Origin: Methylobacterium adhaesivum
GTDB taxonomy: Bacteria; Pseudomonadota; Alphaproteobacteria; Rhizobiales; Beijerinckiaceae
Assembly (NCBI RefSeq): GCF_022179065.1
Contig: NZ_BPQD01000028.1
Span: forward strand, 28,285 to 92,284
Direction of reading: 5' to 3'
DNA length: 64,000 bases
Part shown: piece by piece, positions 55,747 to 64,000 of the stretch
Layout of the letters: every line of letters begins with the position of its first letter
Numbering within the stretch: position 1 is the first letter of the stretch
Notes under the pieces: model-generated
The model's input: the letters and a program-made list of their open reading frames with translations, nothing else
Told to the model about the DNA's origin: nothing
The model's database searches: none
Translations under genes and position numbers: made by a program

Positions 55747-58700
55747 ATGACGGCGCCCTACGCCGAACTCGCCGTCACCACGAACTTCTCCTTCCTGCGC
55801 GGGGCGTCCCATCCGGAGGAGATGGTCGGGCAGGCCGCCGCGTTCGGGCTCAGTGCCATCGGCATCGCCGACCGCAACACGCTCTCGGGCGTCGTCCGCG
55901 CCTACGCGGAGGGATTGCGCCGGACGAAGGCCGGGGAACCTTCCATCCGAACCCTCGTGGGCGTGCGCCTCGTGACCGAATGCGGCTTCGAAGCCGTAAC
56001 CTACCCCACGGACCGGGCCGCCTATGGCCGCCTCTGCCGCCTCCTCACCCTGGGCAACCGCCGTTCGGAGAAGGGCGCCTGCCGTTTCTCCTTCGCCGAG
56101 ATGCTGGGGGCGAGCGAGGGCCAGATCTTCATCGCCATGCCATCGAAAGATTGGCCACCGGAAGATCCCGACGCCGCCTTCGCGGCGTCCCTGGCGGCCC
56201 TCGTCGAGGCCGCGCCCGGCCGCACGTTTCTGGCCGGCAGCCACCATCATCGTGGCGACGAGCGCGGCCGCCTCGGCCGCCTCGCCGAGTGGGGCGAACG
56301 CCTCGGCGCGCCCCTGGTGGCGGTGTCGGACGCCCTCTACCACACGCCCGGCCGGCGCCCCTTGCAGGACATCCTCACCTGCATCCGCGCCGGCTGTACC
56401 CTGGGGCAAGCCGGCTACCGGCTCGAGGCCAATGCCGAGCGTCACCTCAAGCCGCCCGCCGGGATGGCGCGGCTTTTCCGCGACCATCCGGAAGCGCTCG
56501 CCCGCACCCTGGAGATCGTGCAGGCCTGCGACTTCTCCCTCGACCAGCTGCGCTACGAATATCCCGACGAACCGGTGCCGCCGGGGCGCACCGCGCAGGA
56601 ATATCTCGCCGACAAGGTCCGGGAGCGTGCCCGGTGGCGCTATCCGGACGGGATTCCGGACAGCATCGCGAACACCATCACGGACGAGCTCCGTCTCATC
56701 GCCAAGATGGATTACGCGCGTTACTTCCTCACCCTGTTCGACATCGTCGAGTTCGCGCGGGACCGGGGCATCCTGTGCCAGGGCCGTGGATCGGCGGCCA
56801 ATTCCGTGGTGTGCTACTGCCTCGGCATCACGGCGGTGGACCCCACGGAGATCCGCCTGCTGTTCGCGCGCTTCATCTCGGAGAACCGCGCCGAGCCGCC
56901 CGACATCGACGTCGATTTCGAGCACGAGCGCCGCGAGGAGGTGATCCAGCATCTCTATGCCCGCTACGGCCGGGACCGAGCCGCCATCTGCGCCACGGTG
57001 ATCCATTACCGGCCGAGGAGCGCCATTCGCGAGGTCGGCAAGGTACTGGGCCTCACACCCGACATCACCGGCCTCATGGCCGACACCGTGTGGGGCTCCT
57101 GGGGCGCGGCCCTGCCCGATGCCCATATCGAGCAGGCGGGCCTCGACCCGAGGAATCCGGCGATCCGGCAGGCGCTGGATCTCGCCCATGCTCTTATCGG
57201 CTTCCCGCGCCACCTGTCGCAGCATGTCGGCGGGTTCGTGCTCACGCGCGGGCGCCTCGACGAGACCGTGCCGGTGGGCAACGCCGCCATGGCGGACCGC
57301 ACCTTCATCGAGTGGGACAAGGACGACATCGACACCCTCGGCCTGATGAAGGTCGACGTGCTGGCCCTCGGCATGCTGAGCTGCCTGCGCCGGGGCCTCG
57401 ATTTTCTCCGACACGATTACGGGCACGACTACCCGACCCTCGCCGATCTGCCCCCCAGCGACCCTGAGGTCTACGCGATGCTGAGCCGGGCCGATTCCGT
57501 CGGCGTGTTCCAGGTCGAGAGCCGGGCGCAGATGTCGATGCTGCCCCGCCTGAAACCGAGGGAATTCTACGACCTCGTGGTGCAGGTCGCCATCGTCCGG
57601 CCCGGCCCGATCCAGGGCGACATGGTGCATCCGTATCTCCGCCGCCGGCAGGGAATGGAGCCCGTCGTCTACCCCTCCCCCCATCCCGATCACGGACTGG
57701 CGAACGAACTCGAGAACGTACTCAAGCGGACCTACGGCGTTCCCCTGTTCCAGGAACACGCCATGCAGATCGCCATCACGGCGGCGGGCTTCCTGCCCTC
57801 CGAGGCCGACGGCCTGCGCCGGGCCATGGCGACCTTCCGGCACAACGGCGAGATCGTGAACTTCCGCACCAAGTTCGTCGAGGGCATGGTGGGGCGCGGC
57901 TACCCGCGCGACTTCACCGAGCGCTGCTTCAAGCAGATCGAGGGGTTCTCGACCTACGGGTTTCCCGAGAGCCACGCGGCGAGCTTCGCGCTCCTCGTCT
58001 ACGCCTCGGCCTGGATGAAGTGCCGCCACCCCGACGTGTTTCTGGCCGCGATCCTCAACGCCCAGCCCATGGGGTTCTACCAGCCCGCCCAACTCGTGCG
58101 CGACGCCCGCGCCCACGGCGTCGAGGTGCGCGGAGTCGACGTCAACGCCAGCGCCTGGGACTGCACCCTGGAGCCGGCCTGCGAGCCCCCGCCCCCGGAC
58201 GTTCCCCGGCGCCTCGCCGTGCGGCTCGGCCTGCGCCAGGTGAGCGGCGTGCCGGAAGCCGCCATGCGCCGCCTGGTGGCCTTGCGCGGCAACGGCTACG
58301 CCAGCATCGAAGGGTTGCAGGCGGCCCTCACCCTGCCGCGCAACGCCCTGGAACGCCTCGCCGAGGCCGACGCGTTCCGCTCCCTCGAACTCGACCGGCG
58401 CGCCGCCCTCTGGGCCGTGCGGACCCTGGAGGGCACCTCCCATCGCAAGGCCGCCGCCCGGACGGCGACCGACCGGCGCGCCCATCTCCTGGAAGCGCCG
58501 CTGCCGCTCTTCGCCTTCCATGCCGATGACGGGTTGTTCCGGGCCGAGCCCGCCGTATCGTTGCCCGGCATGGCAGCGTCCGAGCATGTGGCCGAGGATT
58601 ACGCCGCGACCGGGCTCTCGCTCAAAGGTCATCCGGTGGCGTTCTTCCGCGCGCGGCTCGCCCGCATCGGCGCGATTCCCGCCCGTGACCACCACGACGA

Positions 58701-59064
58701 AACCCGGGTGCCCAACAACGCCCGCGTCACCGTCGCGGGCCTCGTGCTCACGCGCCAGCGCCCCGGCACGGCGCACGGCACGGTGTTTCTCACCCTCGAG
58801 GACGAGACCGGCATCGCCAACGTCATCGTCTGGGCCAAGGTGTTCGAGGCCCATCGCGCCGTGGCCATGGGCGCACGCTTCCTCGCCGTGCGGGGACGGG
58901 TGCAGCGACAGGGACGCGTGGTCCATCTCCTCGCCGAGCGTTTTCGCGATCTTACCGCCGAACTGCGCAGCCTGCGGGAAGGCGGCTTGAGGCTCCCGCC
59001 CGAAACCACGGACTTTTCGGCCCCGCCCGACCGGCGCGTGTATCGCAGCCGGGATTTTCACTGA
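55747..59064 (+). CDS. dnaE2: Error-prone DNA polymerase DnaE2
   Basis: 1105 residues, C-family polymerase alpha of the mutasome. An N-terminal PHP domain ([34 protein letters not shown]), the palm with catalytic acids D386 and D388 in [12 protein letters not shown] and the third in [12 protein letters not shown], the [16 protein letters not shown] stretch, the fingers [15 protein letters not shown], and a C-terminal OB-fold ([29 protein letters not shown]) are seen. The protein ends in the DnaE2-type RVYRSRDFH. The ATG at 55747 begins [10 protein letters not shown]; it is 25 bases after imuB. Confidence 0.96.
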   Translation: MTAPYAELAVTTNFSFLRGASHPEEMVGQAAAFGLSAIGIADRNTLSGVVRAYAEGLRRTKAGEPSIRTLVGVRLVTECGFEAVTYPTDRAAYGRLCRLLTLGNRRSEKGACRFSFAEMLGASEGQIFIAMPSKDWPPEDPDAAFAASLAALVEAAPGRTFLAGSHHHRGDERGRLGRLAEWGERLGAPLVAVSDALYHTPGRRPLQDILTCIRAGCTLGQAGYRLEANAERHLKPPAGMARLFRDHPEALARTLEIVQACDFSLDQLRYEYPDEPVPPGRTAQEYLADKVRERARWRYPDGIPDSIANTITDELRLIAKMDYARYFLTLFDIVEFARDRGILCQGRGSAANSVVCYCLGITAVDPTEIRLLFARFISENRAEPPDIDVDFEHERREEVIQHLYARYGRDRAAICATVIHYRPRSAIREVGKVLGLTPDITGLMADTVWGSWGAALPDAHIEQAGLDPRNPAIRQALDLAHALIGFPRHLSQHVGGFVLTRGRLDETVPVGNAAMADRTFIEWDKDDIDTLGLMKVDVLALGMLSCLRRGLDFLRHDYGHDYPTLADLPPSDPEVYAMLSRADSVGVFQVESRAQMSMLPRLKPREFYDLVVQVAIVRPGPIQGDMVHPYLRRRQGMEPVVYPSPHPDHGLANELENVLKRTYGVPLFQEHAMQIAITAAGFLPSEADGLRRAMATFRHNGEIVNFRTKFVEGMVGRGYPRDFTERCFKQIEGFSTYGFPESHAASFALLVYASAWMKCRHPDVFLAAILNAQPMGFYQPAQLVRDARAHGVEVRGVDVNASAWDCTLEPACEPPPPDVPRRLAVRLGLRQVSGVPEAAMRRLVALRGNGYASIEGLQAALTLPRNALERLAEADAFRSLELDRRAALWAVRTLEGTSHRKAAARTATDRRAHLLEAPLPLFAFHADDGLFRAEPAVSLPGMAASEHVAEDYAATGLSLKGHPVAFFRARLARIGAIPARDHHDETRVPNNARVTVAGLVLTRQRPGTAHGTVFLTLEDETGIANVIVWAKVFEAHRAVAMGARFLAVRGRVQRQGRVVHLLAERFRDLTAELRSLREGGLRLPPETTDFSAPPDRRVYRSRDFH

Positions 59065-59466
59065 ACGGGGCGCGGTCCATGCGGCCGAACACCGGCCACG
59101 GGCGAAGCCGAAACGCGCGCCGACCGGCCCCTTGGGTGATTGCCTCGCCAAGCCTAGCCATTTGCACTGGCTGATCCCGAATCAGGAGCGGTCCGCCTCA
59201 AGGCCGTTGAGCCACCGCTAACCCGCCTGACGCATCCTGACGGCGAGCCACGTTGCGTACCGGCTCACGCGTGAGATGGACGTCCCGCCCCGTCGGACCG
59301 TGATCGGATCGGGCGACGGGGCTTCGTCGTTCGCCCCCTCGGCTTCCCTTCCGAAGCGAGCCACGGCAGCGGAGCGTGACGCTCCCCTGGCAATGATTCT
59401 TTTCCTGTTATCCCCACTCCGCACAAGGGACAGAATCCCCGATTGACCGCGGAACCTGAACCGTAT
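59065..59466. other. Intergenic region between dnaE2 and the second SOS unit
   Basis: About 400 bases with overlapping GC-driven open frames but no supported gene. The T-rich stretch near 59400 (TTTTCCTGTTATCC) may belong to the promoter of the small genes downstream; the SOS box follows immediately. Confidence 0.4.
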
Positions 59467-59481
59467 GTTCCTTCTTTGTTC
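59467..59481 (+). promoter_or_regulatory. Second SOS (LexA) box, upstream of two small genes
   Basis: GTTCCTTCTTTGTTC fits GTTC-N7-GTTC perfectly and matches the mutasome box at 13 of 15 positions. It ends 17 bases before the ATG at 59499 and directly precedes AAGGAG, so LexA would control the two small genes. Confidence 0.85.
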
Positions 59482-59498
59482 TCAGAAGGAGCCCGCCG

Positions 59499-59708
59499 AT
59501 GACCGCCGCACAGATCGCCGAAATGGCATCGCTGAGCCAAGCCGAGATGGTCGCCCTGGCCTACGAGGAGGCGGCGGGCGGGGATGTCGGTCAGGCCCTG
59601 CGTGACGCCATCGACGACCTCCTCGCCCTCGAGGCACGGTTCGCCGAGGCCGAGCGGCTCGTCTCCTACGGTTTCGTCCGCGGCGGTAGCGCTACAGGGC
59701 GGGGTTGA
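59499..59708 (+). CDS. Small helical protein under an SOS box, unknown function
   Basis: 69 residues, mostly amphipathic helix: MTAAQIAEMASLSQAEMVAL, a GG linker at about 26-27, then DVGQALRDAIDDLLALEARF and a glycine-rich end. There is no signal or membrane segment. AAGGAG lies seven bases before the ATG at 59499, directly behind a perfect LexA box. Its stop (TGA at 59706-59708) is followed after one base by the GTG of the next gene. No family is recognised; it could be an SOS-induced inhibitor or adaptor peptide. Confidence 0.7.
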   Translation: MTAAQIAEMASLSQAEMVALAYEEAAGGDVGQALRDAIDDLLALEARFAEAERLVSYGFVRGGSATGRG

Positions 59709-59709
59709 G

Positions 59710-59976
59710 GTGGAACGCCTCTGCGACGTCCGGGCGACGCAACTCGTCATCGCCTGTGGGCCATGCGAGCGCCGGGGCGTCTATCGCATCGACGGCCTGC
59801 GGCGGCGGTTCGGCGATCATGCGTCGGTGTTGGACGTCTACCTGCGGCTCACGCAAACCTGCCGCCATCAGCGCGAGATCGGGAGCCGCCCCCCCAACGT
59901 CTACGGCGTGGGATGCCGGGCCAAGCTCGACATCACGGGCGAGGCGACGAAGGGTGGGCTGCCGTCCCGAACCTAG
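59710..59976 (+). CDS. Small cysteine-containing protein, second gene of the SOS unit
   Basis: 88 residues from the GTG at 59710, coupled to the preceding small gene. Cysteines at 5, 16, 19 (ACGPCERRGVY), 51 (QTCRHQ) and 69 (YGVGCRAKLDI) suggest a zinc-ribbon-like fold built from C-x2-C and a later C/H pair. The core RIDGLRRRFGDHASVLDVYL looks helical and basic, compatible with nucleic-acid contact, but this is inference. No family is recognised. A strong terminator follows 12 bases after the stop. Confidence 0.65.
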   Translation: MERLCDVRATQLVIACGPCERRGVYRIDGLRRRFGDHASVLDVYLRLTQTCRHQREIGSRPPNVYGVGCRAKLDITGEATKGGLPSRT

Positions 59977-59988
59977 AATCTCCCCCAA

Positions 59989-60034
59989 AAACTCCCGTGG
60001 CACCGTCCGCCCCATGGGGCGCGCCCGGGAGTTT
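59989..60034. terminator. Bidirectional terminator between the SOS unit and the SDR gene
   Basis: AAACTCCCG and CGGGAGTTT form a perfect 9-bp stem with A- and T-rich flanks. Its loop holds an inner palindrome GCCCCATGGGGC (60009-60020). It separates the convergent stops at 59976 and 60046. Confidence 0.75.
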
Positions 60035-60045
60035 CATGGGGCATG

Positions 60046-60924
60046 CTAGTACATCGGCGTGCCGCCGGTGACCGGCACCAGCGCACCGGACATGTAGCTC
60101 CCCTCGCGTGAGGCGAGGAGCACGTAGGCCGGTGCGAGTTCCGCCGGCTGTCCAGCTCGCCCGAGGAGCGTGTCCGCGCCGAGCGTCTCGATCTGCTCGG
60201 GATTCTTCACGATCGGCTGAATCGGCGTCCAGATCGGGCCGGGCGCGACGCAGTTCACCCGGATGCCCTTCGGCGCGAGGAGGTTCGACAGGCCGATGGT
60301 CAGGCTCGCGATGGCCCCCTTCGTCGCGGCATAGATCAGCATCGTCTTGTCCGCGATCTTGGCCTGCTGGCTGGTGGAATTGACGATGGCCGAACCCGGC
60401 TTCATGTGCGGGACCGCCGCCTGGCAGAGATAATACATGGCGAACACGTTGGCGCGGAACGAACCCTCGAGATCCTCGGCCGTGACGTCGGCGAGGTCTT
60501 CGTTGACCGTCTGCGCCGCGGCGTTGTTCACCAGGATGTCGATGCCGCCCAGAGCCGACACGGTCCGCGCGATCAGGTCGCGGCAATGGGCTTCGTCGCG
60601 CAGATCGCCCGGCAGCAACAGGGCGCGGCGTCCCGCCTTCTCGACCCAGTGCGCCGTCGCCTCGGCGTCGGACTGCTCGACCGGAAGATAGGAGATCGCG
60701 ACGTCGGCGCCCTCGCGGGCATAGGCGATGGCCACCGCCCGACCGATCCCGCTGTCCCCGCCCGTGATCAACGCAACCTTTCCCGCAAGGAGCCCCTTAC
60801 CGACGTAGCTCTCCTCGCCGTGATCCGGTGCGGGCGTCATCTTCGAAGTCAGGCCAGGACGCTCCTGCTGCTGATTTCCGGGGAACGGCGGGCGGGGTCC
60901 GGCAGTGCGGGGATCAGAGGTCAT
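60046..60924 (-). CDS. Short-chain dehydrogenase/reductase (YghA/glucose-ribitol dehydrogenase-like)
   Basis: 292 residues. The NAD(P) motif is ALITGGDSGIGRAVAI, then NNAAAQ, the catalytic Ser (NSTSQQA), Tyr and Lys (YAATKGA), and the C-terminal LLGRAGQPAELAPAYVLLAS. The N-terminal 40 residues with FPGNQQQERPGLTSKMTPAPD and the HGEESYVGKGLLAGK lead are typical of the YghA-like subgroup found in general-stress regulons. The substrate is unknown. ATG at 60924 with AGAGAG upstream. Divergent from the SRAP gene by 72 bases. Confidence 0.92.
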   Translation of the reverse strand: MTSDPRTAGPRPPFPGNQQQERPGLTSKMTPAPDHGEESYVGKGLLAGKVALITGGDSGIGRAVAIAYAREGADVAISYLPVEQSDAEATAHWVEKAGRRALLLPGDLRDEAHCRDLIARTVSALGGIDILVNNAAAQTVNEDLADVTAEDLEGSFRANVFAMYYLCQAAVPHMKPGSAIVNSTSQQAKIADKTMLIYAATKGAIASLTIGLSNLLAPKGIRVNCVAPGPIWTPIQPIVKNPEQIETLGADTLLGRAGQPAELAPAYVLLASREGSYMSGALVPVTGGTPMY

Positions 60925-60996
60925 CGTCGGTCTCTCTAGAAAGCCTGGCCCAACGTCGCAGGCGCAGGATCGTGGCCGCGACAGATTGGAACCTCG

Positions 60997-61650
60997 ATGT
61001 GCAACCTCTACAGCCTCGTGACTCCACAGGCCGAGATCCGCGCCTCCTTCGGTGTCTCGACTGATCGCACCGGCAATCTCCCGGCGATGCCGGGCATCTT
61101 TCCCGACCAGCGCGCGCCCATCGTGCGAGTGGGTGAGGACGGCGCTCGGGTGATGGAGATGTTCCGTTGGGGCATTCCCGGTCCGAAGCAGTTCGGCGAG
61201 CAACCCGTCACCAACGTCCGCAACGGGAAGAGCCCGCACTGGCGCCCCTGGCTCAAGCCCGAGTTCCGCTGCCTCGTGCCGGTCTCGTCGTTCAGCGAGT
61301 ATGCCGACACCAAGCCGAAGAAGACGCCGACGTGGTTCGCCCTCGACGAGGACCGGCCGCTGTTCGCCTTCGCTGGCATCTGGCGCCCCTGGACCGGGGT
61401 GCGCGGCACGAAGGCCGAGAACCCCGACCGCGTGGAAGCGGAGCACCACCTGTTCTCGTTCCTTACATGTGAGCCGAACGGCGTGGTCGGACCGATCCAC
61501 CCGAAGGCAATGCCGGTGCTGCTGACGACGCCCGAGGACTGGAGCACATGGCTCGCGGCGCCCACGGAGATCGCCCTGGCGCTGCAGCGTCCGTTGCCGG
61601 ATGCCCGGATGCGGATCGTGGCTCAGGGCGCCCGGCAGGATCCGACGTGA
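60997..61650 (+). CDS. SOS response-associated peptidase (SRAP/YedK-HMCES family)
   Basis: 217 residues. SRAP proteins form a stable thiazolidine crosslink to abasic sites in single-stranded DNA through Cys2. C2 (MCNLYSLVT), the N in TNVRNGKSPHWRPW, E in SSFSEYADTK, FAGIWRPW, FSFLTCEPN and the catalytic H in IHPKAMPVLL are present. Two departures from YedK are visible: the NARAET helix is TNVRNGKSP and HxRMP is HPKAMP, placing it in a variant subgroup. No SOS box is found upstream. ATG at 60997. Confidence 0.92.
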   Translation: MCNLYSLVTPQAEIRASFGVSTDRTGNLPAMPGIFPDQRAPIVRVGEDGARVMEMFRWGIPGPKQFGEQPVTNVRNGKSPHWRPWLKPEFRCLVPVSSFSEYADTKPKKTPTWFALDEDRPLFAFAGIWRPWTGVRGTKAENPDRVEAEHHLFSFLTCEPNGVVGPIHPKAMPVLLTTPEDWSTWLAAPTEIALALQRPLPDARMRIVAQGARQDPT

Positions 61651-61685
61651 TCCCCTCGACGCGGATGCCGATGTCGTATCGGACT

Positions 61686-61718
61686 GACCCGGCGGGCGAT
61701 TGGTCGGTCCGCCGGGTC
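61686..61718. terminator. Terminator between SRAP and the STAS-like gene
   Basis: GACCCGGCGG and CCGCCGGGTC form a 10-bp perfect stem with a 13-base loop between the convergent stops at 61650 and 61747. Confidence 0.6.
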
Positions 61719-61746
61719 TCGAGAGCATCGTGCCCGGCCGTGCCGA

Positions 61747-62163
61747 TCAGGAGGCCGCGGACGGGTCCTGCGCGAGCCACGCCCAGGCCGCCGGCTCGTC
61801 TTCGAGGTCGAACGTCTTGGTTTCGACCGGCATGACGAAGCCGGACAGGTTGATCATCGCCTTGGCGAAGGCCGGCGCGCCGACTACGACGTAACGCCGG
61901 ATATGCGCGACCGAGCGAACCTTCACGCTGGCCGCGTAGCCATCGAAGGTAGCGCCGAGGTCCGAGCCTTCGTAGTTCGACATGATGATCAGCATGTCGA
62001 TCTTGTCGAGGGCTTGCATGGCCTCGTCGGTGCGTGCCGACATCCACTCGATATCAGCCTTGGTGATCTTGTCCTTGATCTCGAAAGCCAGAAGGTCAGG
62101 CCGTGGGGACTCGCGGCGGATCACCGATCCGTCCGGCGCGCCACCTGCCGATGCGCTATTCAT
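61747..62163 (-). CDS. STAS/SpoIIAA-like domain protein
   Basis: 138 residues. The fold RPDLLAFEIKDKITKADIEW, ALDKIDMLIIMSNYEGSDLG, SVAHIRRYVVVGAPAFAKAM and a C-terminal FDLEDEPAAWAWL match the SpoIIAA-like (PF11964-type) family, small cytosolic proteins possibly binding lipids or acting in stress signalling. A ligand is not evident. ATG at 62163 with GGGAGAGA upstream. In this region it accompanies other stress-type small genes. Confidence 0.8.
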   Translation of the reverse strand: MNSASAGGAPDGSVIRRESPRPDLLAFEIKDKITKADIEWMSARTDEAMQALDKIDMLIIMSNYEGSDLGATFDGYAASVKVRSVAHIRRYVVVGAPAFAKAMINLSGFVMPVETKTFDLEDEPAAWAWLAQDPSAAS

Positions 62164-62197
62164 GGTCTCTCTCCCGGATTGTGATTCCGAACGCGCC

Positions 62198-62344
62198 TCA
62201 ACTCGGCTGCTCCTCGGTCTTCTCGATCTCCGGATCGTCTTCCTGCGGGATCGCGGGGTGTGGCTCGCCCTGTCCTCCCGTCTGGGGGGCCGGCGCCTCG
62301 CGCGGCTCCGGTTCGACCTCGTTGGGCTTGCTGGCTTGGCTCAT
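62198..62344 (-). CDS. Small acidic disordered protein
   Basis: 48 residues (MSQASKPNEVEPEPREAPAP ... EDDPEIEKTEEQPS), almost entirely Glu, Pro, Gln and Asp. GGGAG precedes the ATG at 62344. It has no structural features and no known family. Such peptides are common beside stress genes in these bacteria. Its stop is 35 bases before the STAS-like gene on the same strand, so they may be cotranscribed. Confidence 0.55.
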   Translation of the reverse strand: MSQASKPNEVEPEPREAPAPQTGGQGEPHPAIPQEDDPEIEKTEEQPS

Positions 62345-62558
62345 CGTTTCGCTCCCGTATCGACTGCGTACGGGACCAAGCCACAGCTCTTGGGTGGGTT
62401 CCCCGACCGGCGTGCGGTGCGGGTATACGCCGTCTCGCCGGCGGCAAGACCGTTTACCCCGAGACGGTGTGCCCTCGGCCGACCACCGGCCGACGCGCAC
62501 CGGCTTCAGGAACACCGTCGACCGCCTCCCGTTGTGATCGTAACAGGGAGTGACGTTG

Positions 62559-62792
62559 ATGATTGATGCGGCTCAGATCAAGGAACATGCGAACGTCGTC
62601 GGTTCGGACGGTGAACACGTCGGCACTGTGGACCATGTCAACAACGGCGAGATCAAGCTGACGAAAAAGGACCCGGCCGCCGGCGGGCTACACCACTTCA
62701 TCCCGGTGGATTTCGTCCAGTCCATCGAGGGCAACACCGTGAAGCTCGACCGCCCCGCCGAGGAAGTCAAACGCGAGTGGTCCACCTCCTAA
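62559..62792 (+). CDS. DUF2171 domain protein
   Basis: 77 residues with the PRC-barrel-like pattern MIDAAQIKEHANVVGSDGEH, VGTVDHVNNGEIKLTKKDP, HHFIPVDFVQSIEGNTVKL. It belongs to the DUF2171 family, small soluble beta proteins of unknown function. GGGAG lies eight bases before the ATG at 62559; an in-frame GTG at 62550 is possible. It has its own promoter region of about 210 bases, divergent from the small acidic gene. Confidence 0.85.
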   Translation: MIDAAQIKEHANVVGSDGEHVGTVDHVNNGEIKLTKKDPAAGGLHHFIPVDFVQSIEGNTVKLDRPAEEVKREWSTS

Positions 62793-62804
62793 GGACATCG
62801 ACGG

Positions 62805-62831
62805 CCCCACTGCCCCGATGGGCGAGTGGGG
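62805..62831 (+). terminator. Hairpin after the DUF2171 gene
   Basis: CCCCACT and AGTGGGG pair around an inner GCCC/GGGC, 13 bases after the stop codon. It lacks a U-run. Confidence 0.45.
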
Positions 62832-63086
62832 ACCCGCTGCCGGGATGCCACTCCGCGACCGCAGCACGAACAAGAGCGAGATCGGTCCCGGTTTCCCGCA
62901 AGCGCTGCGCTCTCTAAACGTCGGACGGATAGGCCTTGCGTGAAGAGGTCATATCTTTTCACCCGGAAACCAGCCCGTTACGGTCCATGACAGTCTTTGG
63001 GATGGCCACCAGGGGGGCGATCGAGCTGGTTCGGCACTGCTTCTGATTGCAGGCGAGAACAGCCGACCTTATGACGATCCGGAACG

Positions 63087-63458
63087 TTAAAATCCCGTTT
63101 CGAACGTCCATTGCTCCGTCCCGACCGTTTGCCCGCCGGTGAGGGCCCACTGACCCGACGTGATCTTGTGGTCATTCACCTGGAAGCTCGCGACACCTCC
63201 GGACCCGGGAGCACCGGCGGCCTGGAAGACGACCGATAAGACGGAACCTGTAAGGATCCCGGTGCCAATCTGGCGCCCCGAGCCGATCTGCCAAACGATG
63301 CTATAGGTCTCGCCGGATTTCTTGACGGCAGCCTCGCCTCGATAGACCTGCGTTTGGCCGGGGTTGCGCCCCTCGATCTTGTAACGCCCTTCGATAGCCA
63401 CCGCCGGCAGGCTTGTGGCGATCAGGACGGCAAGGGCCAAGGCAGCTTTCATAGACAT
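63087..63458 (-). CDS. Exported small beta-rich protein, unknown function
   Basis: 123 residues. A Sec signal (MSMKAALALAVLIATSLPAVA) with cleavage after AVA precedes a beta-rich mature domain: IEGRYKIEGRNPGQTQVYRG, YSIVWQIGSGRQIGTGILTG, SVVFQAAGAP, KITSGQWALTGGQTVG, QWTFE. The pattern resembles secreted fatty-acid-binding-like or DUF-type beta barrels seen in rhizobia. I do not assign a function. AAGGA precedes the ATG at 63458; a second ATG two codons on is also possible. Confidence 0.75.
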   Translation of the reverse strand: MSMKAALALAVLIATSLPAVAIEGRYKIEGRNPGQTQVYRGEAAVKKSGETYSIVWQIGSGRQIGTGILTGSVLSVVFQAAGAPGSGGVASFQVNDHKITSGQWALTGGQTVGTEQWTFETGF

Positions 63459-64000
63459 CTCATCCTTGCGGTTTCAGCCCTAACGTAGCGCCTCGGCGAC
63501 TCCGCGCCAAACATCTCGCGCTGGCCGGGCAAAGCGGCGCGAGTTTCCTGGAGACCAACCCATGACATGCGTTGAGATCCAGCATGCTCTCTTGGTGCAT
63601 GGATATGTCTTCGGTCCGGCGGGCGCCGTGCGAATCTCAAGACCTCCCCCTCGTTCACGCCGTGATTCCGTTTTTGGCGGGGGTGATCGCCGGTCCAAGT
63701 GGGGATTATCTTAGGTTGGCAGATGATCGGCGGGAAGGAAGCATCACAATACCCCCAGGGGCATTCGACCCACACTCCAGCCAGCCGGGCCCCGGCTGTG
63801 GCGGGTTTTTCCCATCCTGCCTGAAACTCCCGCTCCCGATTGCCCGTATCTCCCGTGATTGGGTGACCTCCACGGTTAGGGAAAACGTATTGCCAGAACC
63901 GACATTCGAAACAGCCGGCGTCAGTCTCAACGCGAAGCGATCCTACAGGGCCATCACGCGACACACCGATGGTCGCATCATTCACGTTTGGGACATCCGG
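63459..64000. other. Right end of window, no gene supported
   Basis: About 540 bases upstream of the exported protein. Leftward frames at 63449-63985 and 63706-63930 overlap each other in different frames. The second gives RLTPAVSNVGSGNTFSLTVE, which looks protein-like but is preceded by a stop and only has a TTG start. It could be the remnant of a decayed gene. Nothing else stands out. Confidence 0.35.

Noticed and set aside
55687-59151. A 1154-codon leftward frame opposite dnaE2
   Set aside because: Antisense shadow with His/Gly/Glu-rich non-domain sequence; dnaE2 has all polymerase motifs.
60925-60996. An SOS box in front of the SRAP gene
   Set aside because: No GTTC-N7-GTTC or related pair exists in the 72-base divergent region.

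Overview
The window is a stretch of a high-GC alphaproteobacterial chromosome. The closest fit I can argue from sequence alone is the Methylobacteriaceae (Methylobacterium/Methylorubrum type) in the Hyphomicrobiales. The reasons are an AccD without its zinc finger, an Omp25/31-type porin, an imuA-imuB-dnaE2 mutasome with direct-repeat SOS boxes (GTTC-N7-GTTC), APS-type CysH, and many small proteins of unknown function. No phage, insertion sequence, plasmid or CRISPR signature is visible. Most genes are ordinary chromosomal metabolism with short gaps, ATGA overlaps and GC-rich terminators.

Layout. 1-6.5 kb: a truncated gene, a tRNA-Ser(GCU) with its terminator, then a leftward block with a glycosyltransferase, an acyl-CoA ligase, GluQRS, a small cysteine-rich membrane protein and a hybrid histidine kinase. 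6.7-10 kb: trpA-accD-folC, rightward. 10-13.5 kb: a porin, a cold-shock protein and several small proteins. 13.8-24 kb: aspartate aminotransferase, a methyltransferase and a complete set for sulfate activation and reduction to sulfide: cysH-cysD-cysN leftward, a divergent Lrp/AsnC-type regulator, then cysJ and cysI rightward. 24-31.6 kb: a TetR regulator, pyrF, a uracil-DNA-glycosylase-family protein, an alpha/beta hydrolase, a zinc alcohol dehydrogenase and a two-subunit molybdenum hydroxylase. 31.8-36.4 kb: a histidine kinase, an MFS transporter and a ureide branch (an exported HIUase-like protein, UraH, UraD). 36.4-39.3 kb: divergent cobT/cobS, a DUF1289 protein and a membrane-anchored retropepsin-like protease. 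39.7-45.8 kb: an iron-uptake cell-surface signalling unit (FecI sigma, FecR, STN-containing TonB receptor, PepSY membrane protein). 45.8-53.2 kb: dusA, ureE, a glycine-zipper lipoprotein, a DnaJ/TerB protein, an amidase, TerC, a flavoprotein and a secreted collagen-like protein. 53.3-60 kb: an SOS-controlled mutasome and a second SOS-box unit of two small unknown genes. 60-64 kb: an SDR, a SRAP peptidase and small stress-type proteins. The last ~540 bases hold no gene I can support.

The most interesting points are these. (1) A second perfect SOS box drives a compact two-gene unit (59499-59976) of unknown function right after dnaE2. (2) A 16-bp operator-like motif is shared by the cysH and cysJ promoters and flanks the Lrp-type regulator gene, suggesting a local sulfur regulon. 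(3) A 26-bp near-perfect palindrome with a phased third half-site lies in the 535-bp gap at the left end. (4) A signal-bearing duplicate of 5-hydroxyisourate hydrolase keeps its catalytic residues. (5) A secreted protein carries 41 uninterrupted Gly-X-Y triplets.
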